A stretch of 64,000 bases of DNA, from assembly GCF_008831285.2 (NCBI RefSeq), contig NC_045138.2, positions 37,067,115 to 37,131,114 on the forward strand, in the 5' to 3' direction. The DNA comes from Nymphaea colorata. Lineage: Eukaryota; Streptophyta; Magnoliopsida; Nymphaeales; Nymphaeaceae. Shown one piece after another: positions 35,101 through 46,157 of the stretch. The notes under the pieces were generated by a model that was not told where the DNA came from, searched no databases, and saw nothing but the letters and a program-made list of their open reading frames with translations. The translations under genes were made by a program, and so were the position numbers. How positions within the stretch are numbered: the stretch's first letter is position 1; each line of letters begins with the position of its first letter.

Positions 35101-38100
35101 CACAAATCAGAAGTACTTGAACCAAAGGAGAAGAAAGGAAAACTGCAAAAAATGATAAATGAGTAACTTTTTTTAACGCAAAGTCATATAATAAGGCAAG
35201 TTATTCCAATAGCCCTACAATCATCAAAACGGAACAGCAACCAAAACAAAAGAGCAGACATTGGAAACTCCAACACAGGAACTAAAATCACCTCATAGCA
35301 GAGCTTCTGGTACTCATTCAAGAAGGTTGAAGCAATAACCGTCCACAGGCATCCAAATTTCCCCTGACATACTCACAGTAATCAGACAAGAAAAACTGGA
35401 TAGGATATCGCAAAGCTCAAAATATGTTCGTACAAATACCTCTAACATGTCTTTTCGAATGTATGGATGGGTGAGTCGATTGAAATCCCATATACCTTCC
35501 TTCTCAAGCTCTTCCTGGAGAGTGAAAATAAGATGCAGCCAAGAAAAAATGTCAGTAGGTGCCTTGTCTTATATATTCCTTATATGCTAAGTTGCTGACA
35601 ATAGATGTAGTAATGCAGTAAATTGCTCAATGGAAAATGCTATTCTAGTAGATACCAATACCTGGCTAAGAGGGATGGATGGCCGAAATTTTCCCAGTAA
35701 ACCAGTAATAGCATGTTCAGGCAGTTCCCAGATTCGAAAGAAACCCAAAATATGGTCAATCCTGTATGCAGTGAAATACTTCCCCATCTGAAGGTAATAT
35801 GAAATAAATCACAGGTAGATAAGTCTATGGTGTCCTCAAGTACACCGAGTACAACCTTGAAAATGATGGCGTCAAAGATATATTAACATGATTTATTAGA
35901 AGGATGTCTATCAATTTTGAAGGACAAAGGAAAACTGTATGACATAAACAGCTATAAGATAAGCAGGAACCTGTGACAAACGGTAACGCCACCAAGCATA
36001 ATTATCTTTTGACATCTCCTCCCAGTTATAGGTTGGGAAACCCCAGTTCTGCCCATTTTTGTCAAAATAATCAGGAGGTGCTCCAGTTGATGTGTTCATA
36101 CGAAAGAGATTTGGGTAAACCCAAGTGTCAACACTCCATCTATCCACCCCAATGGGTAGGTCACCCTTCAAGACTACTCCTTTCCTTCTTGCATAGGAAG
36201 CTACCTCTGAGAGCTGATATAATAAAAAACAAATTAATATTTATATGCATCCCAAAACAGTAAGTTTTCCACTGCAATATAATGTTTCAGATAATTCAAC
36301 TTGGATCACCTGTAGGTGTAGATGATATTGGATATAGTAATGGAAGCATATGATGTCATAGTGTACTCTGTTTTTTGAAACAATTTTCTCCAACTGAAAT
36401 ATCCAAAAAATATCAACAGTGGGAAGAACTTGGAAAGGAATCAAAATATAAACAATTTACGAAAGTCAAACAATAGAAAGTTTTGAAATGCTGTGCAAAT
36501 AATCTAGGAAACTAAATTACCTTCTCAACCGAATATTTGGCAAAAGAACCCCACTGAGTGTGATCTGATGTTTCAAAAAATTCCTTTAGGAAACAGAAGG
36601 CTGCATAAGGTTTCAACCAATCCTGTCCATAGTTGATAGAAGGTAAAAGAAAAATAAGGTCCCCGCTGATATGTAAACAAGAAAGTGGTAAGTTAAGCAG
36701 CAAGCCTGAGCGTTGACTAATTAAACACTAAACTTTTTCTTCAAGCATGACAGATATGTAGAACATATACAAAAGTTAATGGGCATTGAAGATGAAAACA
36801 ACAGATGGCTTTCACATGTTGTACATGATATTGCAGGGGCTGTTGAAAAAAAAAAAAAAAAAAAAAAGATGATATACCTCATTCTCAGAAAAGAATTTCT
36901 GAAAGGAACTGGAAGAAAGCACAGCATCCTTCTCTACTGAGAAAACCTTCTTGGCAATGGAAATTTTTATGTTCATGGTAGCTTCATAATCCACATCCTG
37001 CATTTGACCCAGGTAAAAATAGAACAGATCCTAACACCAAGTATAATGAAGCAACACATGTTGCATGCGAATTCCACCATATCAAAGATTTTAAAATGGC
37101 TAGGACAATTCTGAAATGGAATAACCTCCATAGCATGAAGAACAAAAAAGAATTTGTATTTGTGGAGCATAAAGTAATTGGTTGTCCAATAAAAATGACC
37201 AATAGCCTGATTTATGAACAAAACATTTTGTTAAAACGTTTGATGTTGATCTTATCCCACAGCTTCAATGAGCTCAAATGAAGTTGATCAAGTTAAACAT
37301 AAAAATTCATTAATGCAGCATTCTCAATAACCACATCTCACCGTGCCACAAGCTAAGAACAAGGCAAAAAGAAGCAAACGTAAATTGGAAAATCAAATCA
37401 TGGGTCCCAACCAATAAAGAAACAAAAATATCTTTATAATAGTGTATTAAGGGTCCTACGTTGGCATCGGTAAGCTTGTTCCTGTGCAATAAAAAAGGAA
37501 CGCCTGAATTACCTTAAGGTCTAGATTACTTTTAGCCTGTATGATCTCGTTCTGCAAGAATATGAAACACAATTTCTAAGTACATAATGAAATTTGCAGA
37601 ATTTGTTTCAAATGGGAACACATCAAGAAAAAGAAGATTTGCATAAACCATGGAAAGCTAACCTAAAAAATTGTAGAACATAAGTGCTCAGTAAAAGGTA
37701 CCTCAATTTCATCTGAAAAACTCTTTGAAAGGGCTTGTACTCTCAAATACAAAGGATGCAACGCAAAGACGGATAGAGAACTGCACTATAATCTCATTCT
37801 TACTTCACATGTTTCAAATTCATAATGAGTCACTGCAAGGCTCATACAAACTTGTGTATATGCATGTTGGCCCTACGGTAACCTCTGTTTATTTTTCTGA
37901 GTTCAACAAAGCAACCAGAATGATATTCTTACCTGTAGGGATATGAATCCCACCACATTCCATGGACAGATGTATCATTGACAGGCAAAAGCTGAATCAA
38001 GTGAAATCCTGAATCAACTGCCCAATCGATTAATAACTTAAGGTCAAGGAATTCTCCAACTCCGAGGTCATCTTCTGATCTAATTGAAAACATGGGAATA

Positions 38101-39624
38101 GCAATGCCAGCACCTCTCCAGGAAGCTTCCTGCAAAACATTGAAATCTGTAGTGAGCATGGAAAGGCATACTCAAAAGGAGAATATCAAGAACTAAATAT
38201 TACCCGGAAGACACCATCAGATGCCAAAATATGCCTTGGTATCCTGTCTAAGATTGAATCAATTGTATGATCTCTGTTGGGGCCAATTTCCAGGATTGCA
38301 TTTCCTCTCTTGCTTATTTTACCATATTTGTATGTACAGAAGTTAATAAGGAAACCAATGTGTATGAATTCAAACGTCATCATAAACAAGTGCTGTTCAC
38401 GTGATTAATGTGTGCATACTTGTATATATATATGTATGCATCCATCCATGCCCATATGACAAAATCATGTTTGGAAGGATATTTTATAGGAAATTCACAT
38501 TTGTTTACTATACAATCTGCTTGCCAAATGGATCCACCTAAACATGTAAGTTCTAGTCCATTCTTCACCTCCCATCTCCCAAGCATGCTACAGCTTCCAG
38601 TCACAATAACCTGCACATGTTCTTATAGTGAACAAGTCTTTGAATATCCAGAAACAACTGGATAAGTCAACATATGACTTACCAAGAGTTAGGATAAATT
38701 CATGAAGCATGTTATGCATAAAGGTTTGCATGGAACACAAGATATTCATGTAATTATTGAATACTTACAGACACACCATCTTCCAACTTTGGGCAGTTTA
38801 TTCTGAAGTGAATGTACACATAATCCGTTCCTGTACCCAAAGCAAGTTGAAGTTGAAAAGAGAAGAAGAAAAAACTCAAGTTTTCCTTCATTGACCAGAA
38901 AATGGACACCTGCTAGCAATGGCTTGATTCCCTGCTGATTCAGAGCCGCCTTGGAATTTTGACAGCCATTTTGGGCAACATAAGAATCTGAATTGCTCCT
39001 CCTATGAAAAATAACGTCCTTGAATGCACTTCTATTGAAGAGAGCTTCTTTTGCAGTCTGATTAGGACAATTACCATCAGCATGCTTTTTATATGCATCA
39101 ATGTTTTAAATGAACTAGTCACCATAGATAGTCCTGCTCAACCAACGATAGCTTAACAAAAAAGCATGAAAATGAGAGAAATGTGATATTTTATGCTTAC
39201 AAGATGATGTTTTGTTATAGTGAACAGGATACAATCGCGCCCAGTATTTCACATGATAGGATTACAACTAAGGTGCATTTGAACTTCGATTCCCTTGCAC
39301 GACTGGAACAGTAAGGGTATAACAAAACCTTCATCAAGTTATCAACGAGTAAACCAGCAAAATTATGACGAACGACCTGCATGAAAAGCTCAAAGTCTTG
39401 CATTCTCCCCATTTGGCTGGTGGATATGTTTACTTATCAAGCCCACACACACACTCATGCAGCCAATCAACCAGAGAAACCCTTCCTAGATTTTTTAATA
39501 AATAAGCGTAGACATTTCAATTCCGCGTTCAAATTGCTAATGATTTATCACAATAATGACGTACAAACGTCAAAAATACTCTGTGGCCACTGTCATGGTT
39601 CATACCTATGAAACTAATTCCATG

Positions 39625-39674
<50 letters not shown>

Positions 39675-40439
39675 TTCAATGCCTACAGGCGAAAATCTTT
39701 ATGTAGTGACCTCAAGTAAAACATATTCCAATTTCATTTCATGTAACATAAGAAACTAGAGAAAATTCTCCACGAACACATAAAGGGCCATGTATTGTTC
39801 AGAACGTTGGGTCTTAAAAGCCCATGAGGGACTTGAGTGCTAAAAAACCGTACTAATTAGAATTTTTCCTGATAATTTAATTGAATTGACCTTAGGGATT
39901 GTCATAGGTCGGACCCCATAGTCAAGATTCACACATGCACACACTCACAGCAGCACATCACAGGTAAGCATAAGTCCCAAAATCCAATGCGATAGCACGA
40001 GCTAGAAGCCTCAAACTATAAAAGTGAAGCGAGAAGGAACTAGCTGGCAAGAAAACGAAGAACAACATGCCAAAGCAAATTGGATTACCTGCCAAAGATC
40101 ATGGATCTCAACTACCTCTCCTTCCTGAAATTCAGAGGTTAGAGCGATGGTGTGCCTGCTTCCCTCCCATCTCAACAGCTCTCTCTCGTCGTCCACCAAG
40201 AAGTAGCCGTACTCGCACCTGAAACCAACGGGAACGCTGAGCGTCCCGCACCAAAGAAGGTCGTTGTTGGCATGAACAGGGGTTAGAAGGAGCCCCCGCT
40301 TCACGTTCCATGATCCCAGGACCGGTTCCGAGCCCGAGACGAGTAGGCTCTGGCCCCATTGAGTGTGGTAAGGGATCCTGAACGACAGGAGGAGCCTCTT
40401 TGATGGGCTTCGTGGGGATTTTAGATCGATGGTCGCCAT
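32106..40439 (-). CDS. DPE2: 4-alpha-glucanotransferase DPE2 (disproportionating enzyme 2)
   Basis: Cytosolic GH77 enzyme that moves one glucosyl unit of maltose to a heteroglycan and frees glucose, central to night-time starch use. Twenty-two exons (minus): 40439-40089, 39057-38910, 38830-38769, 38610-38483, 38333-38204, 38129-37933, 37780-37702, 37551-37513, 36997-36878, 36622-36521, 36393-36310, 36213-35971, 35787-35662, 35514-35440, 35363-35292, 34777-34658, 34537-34440, 34105-33946, 33874-33776, 33460-33263, 33168-33075, 32200-32106; 939 codons, all joins in frame. Two N-terminal CBM20 starch-binding modules (about 10-120 and 165-265) precede the catalytic domain. Nucleophile Asp572 (AYRIDHILGFF), acid/base Glu767 (LACGEDLGLIP) and Asp819 (VCAPSCHDCS) are present. 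The insertion typical of DPE2 (about 605-715) is present. Intron 4 is AT-AC. Start: MATIDLKSP; an in-frame ATG at 40475 would add 12 residues. No transit peptide is evident. Confidence 0.95.
36844..36867. repeat. Poly-A tract in DPE2 intron
   Basis: A homopolymer A run of over 20 bases on the plus strand, just after exon 36997-36878 on the minus strand, where it gives a T-run in the intron. Confidence 0.9.
38334..38482 (-). other. AT-AC (U12-type) intron 4 of DPE2
   Basis: No GT-AG pair joins the two halves of the second CBM20 module. Starting the 149-base intron at ATATCCTTCC and ending it at CTTCTGTAC restores FPIK-YKYGK exactly as in other DPE2 proteins. ATATCCTT is the U12 5' splice-site consensus; TTCCTTATTAAC, about 10-20 bases before the terminal AC, fits the U12 branch region. 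Confidence 0.88.
39626..39670. repeat. (AT)n microsatellite in DPE2 intron 1
   Basis: About 22 uninterrupted TA units within the first DPE2 intron (40088-39058). Confidence 0.95.
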
Positions 40440-40475
40440 TTTTTTCAGAGATTGAAGTGAGAACTCACAGTCCAA

Positions 40476-42040
40476 TGCAAGTGTTCCGAGATCACTCCAG
40501 TTTGTGGTGCGGAAGTCACTCTTCCAGTTCGTGATTTATTACAGAGGTTCGTCGCAATCGTGGTTGCGTAAAAATTCTGTCACGTTACGAAAATCAATGT
40601 TCAAACGTTCTACTATCAACGTGATAAATTTAACAGACATGAACCGCACCTAAATAGTTGCCTAGTTCTTGAAATACAAGTTCATAACGATAAAACTCAG
40701 CAGCCTAAAAACCTTTAAAATTTTTTAACTACAAACTGCGTTTTGTACATCAAAAAACATTATTCATAGTCGTGTACTTTATAATTTAATAAAAATGAAT
40801 GTCAACAAGTAATTAAAGCTGTGCAATTAGTATAAGTGGAAACAAAGGAGGATAAAAGCCCCTTAAACAGATTTTCTTCCGTGATATTCGGCGTAGTTCA
40901 GTTTAATGTTTAATCAGATAAATCATCACTCGCATCCTCATTTTTCAATTAAGAAGGATTTAAGTTAATAAAGTGAATTCACGTGCATTCATCCTTCACA
41001 CTTTTTGAGTGGGAGAAATTGTGGCGGCGACACAAAAAAGAAAAAAGAGATAGAAGTCACTAGAAAAGTCCGACCTCTTTTCCTGGGAAACCTTTTACTG
41101 TTTATACACGAAAGGAATATTTGAGATAATCTTTCTCATCAACAAACGCCCCATGTCCTAACAAATCTTCCACTTCTTTACCTTCATATACTCTCATATT
41201 TCCAAGGGAAATGATGCTTTTTAATTGGGAGCTCTCTTGGTTGCCAAAAAACGAAAAAAAAAAAAAAAAAAAAAAAAATCTTGGTAAGAGGAGCATTTTA
41301 TTCCTTCACTCAATTTAAAAGAACCGAAGCTTTCATCTTTTTTTCCCATTCTATAAGGTACCAAGCATGCTTTCATATATCGGAGTGACGTTTTACTATA
41401 CTTCAACTTACATTAGAAAGTAGTTCAAAATAAAAACTAGCCTTATATCAACCTTCTCATTATACCAACCTCCTTATAAACAAATTATTAGTTTTCTTTA
41501 AAAATTAAAAAGGAAAAGAAAAAGGTTCCCAGCAAAGTATCCAACTTTTGGTGTTGGAGCGACAATGCGCTTATGTTTCCATGTAACCTTCAGTTTCGGT
41601 AGCATTTCAGGTCCTTAAAAAAGAAAGTTCAAAACGAAAGCATTTATGCGCTACGTTTTTGTTCTCACCATCTCCCTTATTCGGCAAAACTGATATTTCA
41701 AATAAGAAGCTGGGGCTAAACAAACCCACATCACATTTTACTAATTTAATGGGAGAAAAAATGAGCTATATACAAGCCATAAAGTTTATAAAAGAATGTA
41801 CAGCCCAAGAATAAAATCTGGCCAAACTTTCAAATTCGAAGGCTGTCTCTGCTAAAATTTTTATCTACCTAATTTGTATAGTAACTCATCCATGTAGATG
41901 TCACCTTTGAATATATATATATATATAAAAGGATCCCACTGATAACAGCCGCCCGAATTGCATGAAGTACACATACATGTTCACAATACATGTTCGCCAA
42001 ACGTAATCCGGAGTTGATGGGTTTAAGATAGCTGGTTGGT
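40476..42040. other. DPE2 upstream region and spacer
   Basis: AT-rich. Includes a poly-A run at about 41253-41277 and an (AT)n run near 41911-41926. No exon is recognisable; the frame at 41102-41296 (minus) spans the homopolymer and is not a gene. The DPE2 promoter should lie in the first few hundred bases, but I see no clear core motif. Confidence 0.5.
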
Positions 42041-42349
42041 GGCACTTAATTCAATTTTCAGGGACGCTATTCCTCTCAAGTGCAAATTCTCGCATAAGAC
42101 CGTGTAGGTAAAGAAGCAGCCCTAGAATCTAGGGTCAGGGAGACGAGGAGATAGTGTACAACAAGAGACGGAGGGAGGGGGAGGGCCACCTAGGCCATGG
42201 CCCTACCCGAGCCAATTGAAAAAAAAATCACATTGAAAAAATTAAAAAATTTTAGTTGCGTCATATATTGTTTGGATTCGAATTCAGTCTTACCCCACCT
42301 GGATGTTCGGGATACTCTAAAAAAATCCTGTGTAACAACCATACTCTTG

Positions 42350-42440
42350 AGAAAAAACGACAAAAGAAAAGAGATAAAAAAAACCTTTAGCCATAGAAAA
42401 AAACGACAAAAGAAAAGAGATAAAAAAAACCTTTACCCAT
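42350..42440. repeat. Two-copy 46-bp tandem repeat
   Basis: A unit reading ACGACAAAAGAAAAGAGATA then AAAAAAACCTTTA and CCATA is repeated with a 46-bp period and a single obvious base difference. The plus-strand frame across it encodes a Lys-rich repeated peptide that is best seen as a by-product. Confidence 0.95.
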
Positions 42441-43053
42441 AACGTGGAAGGAAAAAGTTAAAGATTTTCAGAGTGCTGGAAGAGTTAAAACGCAACTACA
42501 ACTGTATGTCCGTATGGTCCCTATCAAACGACCATCCACCTCCACTCAGTTTGGAGCTTTGTACAAGAGAGGTGAGGAAGGTCAAGAAAGAAGAAGAAAG
42601 ATCCCTCTTGCACTTAATCTTGAGATTCAAACCAGTCAGAGGTGATCATCTCTAGAATGAAGAACTGTTTTAGGGTGTGACGAAGAAACAGTGCATCTGG
42701 AAATGCAGATGCTTGCAGAGGGAGAGGGTCAGCGTCCAGGATGTCCCATTTGTTTTGATGTTTTGTCTTCTACTGTTTCAAGGAAGAAAGAGTTTTCCAT
42801 ACATGGTTCTCGTGCAAAGGCAGGTGGCGAAAGAAGGCAAGAATGGATTCCTCCATCGACACGTTTCATGGGTCAATTATTGCTTGTCTTTCTGGTGGAT
42901 GCGACGAGTGTGGGTTGGAATTTCGATTTGAAGCAGCTTAATCTATTGAAAACTGAATCCGAATCGGATCCTGTACAGTGAGAATAACAAAACATTCAGC
43001 AGCTGAGGGATTTGTGTTGAGCACTGCCATAAAAATTGGATCTGGTTCCTATT

Positions 43054-43253
43054 CTCAAAAATTAATGAAATGTATGTGCACATATATGTGTGTGTTTACA
43101 AAAACGGGAAAAACATTAATAATTTTGAAAATATTTTAAAAATAAAAATGTGGCATATCTCAAAAATCAATGAAATGCATGTGTGTGTTACAAAAACAGG
43201 AAAAACGTTAATAATATTTTGGAAATATTTAAAAAAAAAATGAAATTTGGCAT
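43054..43253. repeat. Two-copy tandem repeat, about 105-bp period
   Basis: Both copies start CTCAAAAAT(T/C)AATGAAATG, continue through a GTGTGTGTTTACAAAAAC-like stretch and GGAAAAACRTTAATAAT, and end in TGG CAT. Copies are at about 43054-43157 and 43159-43253, with scattered substitutions, so the duplication is older than the other tandem repeats here. Confidence 0.88.
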
Positions 43254-44097
43254 CTTTTGTCGCTCTCTCAATTGAATTGGTTTGCCACTTCCTCGATTCG
43301 AATTTGTTGTTCATGCAGGTTTTTGGAATGCACCAGAGCATGTTATGCCATATTGTAGTTAAGAAAATTTCTCAGTTGGTTAAAGTTATTCGGTTATGTT
43401 TTGATGTAAAATATCTTTTATGCTCAACAAGTTGACATTATCATCAGGAGAGGCAGCAAAAGCTTCCATACGTATTAAAAATTACGGTGATTAGTGATCG
43501 ATCCTCAGAAATTCAACGATGAAGATCGAACCAAAGCAGTCTCAAATCGGACACTCACCATCTCTTTCTCATCTTCTGTCCACCATAGGTGTGCTTGAAT
43601 CAAATGGGCTGCCGTGTCTTGTGTGCCACATCAAGCTAAAGGTGGAAGAGACAGAGAGAAACAAAGAAGGGGGAGAAAGGAGCACAAACACAACCTCAGT
43701 CGTCTTGAAAGCCCACAGGACCTCTCACCCTCAACTCTTACCTCTCAGCATGAGCCGTTATTAGAACATTATAAAGTTGGATCGGTCTAGAGATCAGTGG
43801 AACAAAGCTGGTCAATGAAACCTCATTCAAGATCACTCCTCCTCCTGAGATTCTTGGTGGTTAGTAAAAAGGACTCGCAAAGCGAAATATTGCACAAAGC
43901 ACTCCTCCCAATCTGATATTGAAGGCCCTTCTGAATTGAAATGTTGAAGCTTCTGATAAGTTAGATAAAGATGGAATCAATGCTGACCAAAAATGTAATG
44001 CCCACATGAATTGAACCTGAGACCTGCTATTCATGAATTGCAGTTGCACATTGGTTAGCAGAGAGTTCTTTATTTCTGCTCTCCGAAAGGCTTGACG

Positions 44098-44240
44098 TGA
44101 ATAGATTCTTACCAACTGATGCCCCCTAAAAAAAATACATTTCGAATATCGAATTTTTGGCGCTCTAAATTTAATATATGTCTTAAGATTTCACTTTTTC
44201 CTTTGAAAAGCTGACCCTGAATAGATTCTTACCAACTTGT
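44098..44240. repeat. Pair of 20-bp direct repeats, 120 bp apart
   Basis: TGAATAGATTCTTACCAACT occurs at 44098 and again 120 bases later at 44218, each preceded by a related GAAA(A/G)GCT(T/G)GAC string. This looks like a decayed tandem duplication or a pair of footprints. Confidence 0.8.
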
Positions 44241-44316
44241 GGCAAAAAAAAGGATACAAAATCGAATTTCCTGACCTTTTCATCATAAAAAATGGTTGAT
44301 CAACCCCAAAGGGTGA

Positions 44317-44568
44317 ATCGGCTTCATAGATGACCCACACTCCAAGCTGCAGCACTGTCAATGGCTGGCAGCCAACCGCAAGAGCAACATGGCGATGACG
44401 CGAAGCAAATGGATTGACGCCTCAAACGTCATTCCGCCTGAGCTCCACGAAATCTGTGCCGCGAAACCTGCACAGATGTATCACATGCGCAGTGCGGCCA
44501 CCCCTCACCAACTTGCCGCGGTGGCTGCCAACTTCAACTCTCCTATCCCTAATATTCCTTCTAGGTGA
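44317..44568 (+). other. Unexplained 83-codon open frame in a GC-rich island
   Basis: Within AT-rich spacer a GC-richer stretch is open from just after a TGA (44314-44316) to a TGA at 44566-44568. Its peptide has balanced composition (segments QWLAANRKSNMAMTRSKW, IDASNVIPPELHEICA, AKPAQMYHMRSAATPH), unlike shadow frames. Only internal ATGs occur (about 44388). It may be an exon, a fragment of a decayed mobile element or a gene relic. I recognise no family. Confidence 0.3.
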
Positions 44569-46157
44569 CAGTGGGTATGTCTAATTATATGATAAATCAT
44601 TGTATCCACAAAGTCATAGATACGACGTTATGTTTACTCTTCACTCTGATAAAACCCCCTCTTCATTCTGATCAAATCCCCAGAACCGAACGGACAATCG
44701 AAATAGAAACTGCAGTTGCATGATCTAAAGTCACTCACACCAAGCAAATTCAGAGAAACAATTTTTCATAATTTTAATTTGATAAGCTTCAAAAACTTCA
44801 AAAGGTAAACCCATAGATACGATAGGGGCGGGCTTACCAGTTTCCCGAGCAAGAAGTGTTCGTTTGGTGTGAGGCATCCATAAATTTTGATGGTTGTTGA
44901 AAAAGCAGGCCCCTCATAGTGATGCCATCACAAAGTAAACATTGTTGAAATATTATTATGCCGCTGGTTGAATCGTTGATGAGGTTCTTATCTGTTTTTA
45001 TACTGCCAAATGTTATTTGAGGTGAAACTTTCTTATGTAAGGTTTCTGTTTTTACATCGTCCAGGAGCTTTTCTATGTTGGGTTACCATCCGATTAAAGA
45101 GAATGTTCCAATCCCATGTTCATGACATCGTTTCCTGGGATATAGTAGTATAATTCAGCGACTGCAAATAGAGTAGTGCTCAACGATTTTGAGCTGTAAC
45201 AACTGGGGCAACAAAAGAGAGCGCACCCTAGTCAATCCGTCCAGCCTCTGTGGGGTTATCTCAATGTTGTCATCATCAGAGTACTCGAACAAGACAACAG
45301 CCACCGAACTCAAAAACGTATATAATTAACAATTTAAAATAAATAAATAAAACAAAAGAAGGGGAACGGGGACACCTCCTGCCACCATCACCGAATGAGA
45401 TGTAAGGATTTTTTTTTTTTTTTGGGTGATGAAGCTCCAAAAGAACTACTACGCAAATTTTGGTCAGAACAGAGGAGAAAACCACGGACAAACACCGTTC
45501 ATCCCTATCCATGAAACGGACAAGAACAAACCCGTTTGCGGGCTTGAGAGATGAAGACAGGACAGTCATACAAACATAAGCTTGGCCGGAAATAGAAAAA
45601 TTACATTAAATTCAAGTTATTTGTTATGAATTATTGAAAATTTGAGTGGAAATGCAGCGACAGTCAGTGAGAAAACTACAAAATGCTATCACGAAGTAAA
45701 CAGGATAATGCCCTTAATGCATTTGCTGAAATCACCAATCCTGTCTCCCTTTTTCTCTCCGTCTTTCAACTTTGGGACCATATACAAACAACAAAGCCGC
45801 GTTGCAGACAACCGACGAGACCTAGGCAGACAACAGTCAGTAACAAGAAAAAGACTGAGCAAAACTTTCTTTTTCCCTCGAAGGAAAATGTAGGGGGTCC
45901 GTAACAGCAATATGTATAATAAAGGGCCTGCCACTTCTGGCTTCGACCAGAAATACATATTTGCTGGTAACACCACATTACATTAATATATACACACAAA
46001 AAAGAAAATTTCCACCTGATCCTGGACACCCTTTGTGCCACTTTTCTCAAGGGAACTCCAACATATCTTTCCTTATGCAGAGAGAAACCAAAAGTCACTT
46101 TGTGACCTGAAAGGTTTCGGGCAAGGGGAGGGAAAATGAACAGTTTTCCTGAAGTTG

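Larger units (their letters stand above)
42041..46157. other. Spacer between DPE2 and the DUF7036-like gene
   Basis: Apart from the tandem repeats and the GC-rich frame listed separately, nothing gene-like could be supported. A frame at 42691-42981 holds a CPICFDVL string reminiscent of a RING start, but no further zinc ligands follow. The end of the stretch probably contains the 3'UTR of the minus-strand gene that stops at 46158. Confidence 0.45.

Noticed and set aside
39001-40088. Extra DPE2 exon within intron 1 (frame at 39215-39412)
   Set aside because: The join of exon 40439-40089 to 39057-38910 is already in frame and matches the family; inserting it would break the conserved LWQ-to-FNRSAFKDVIF spacing.
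42691-42981. CPICFDVL string suggestive of a RING finger
   Set aside because: Only the first Cys pair is present. None of the later Cys/His ligands follows, and no flanking exon was found.
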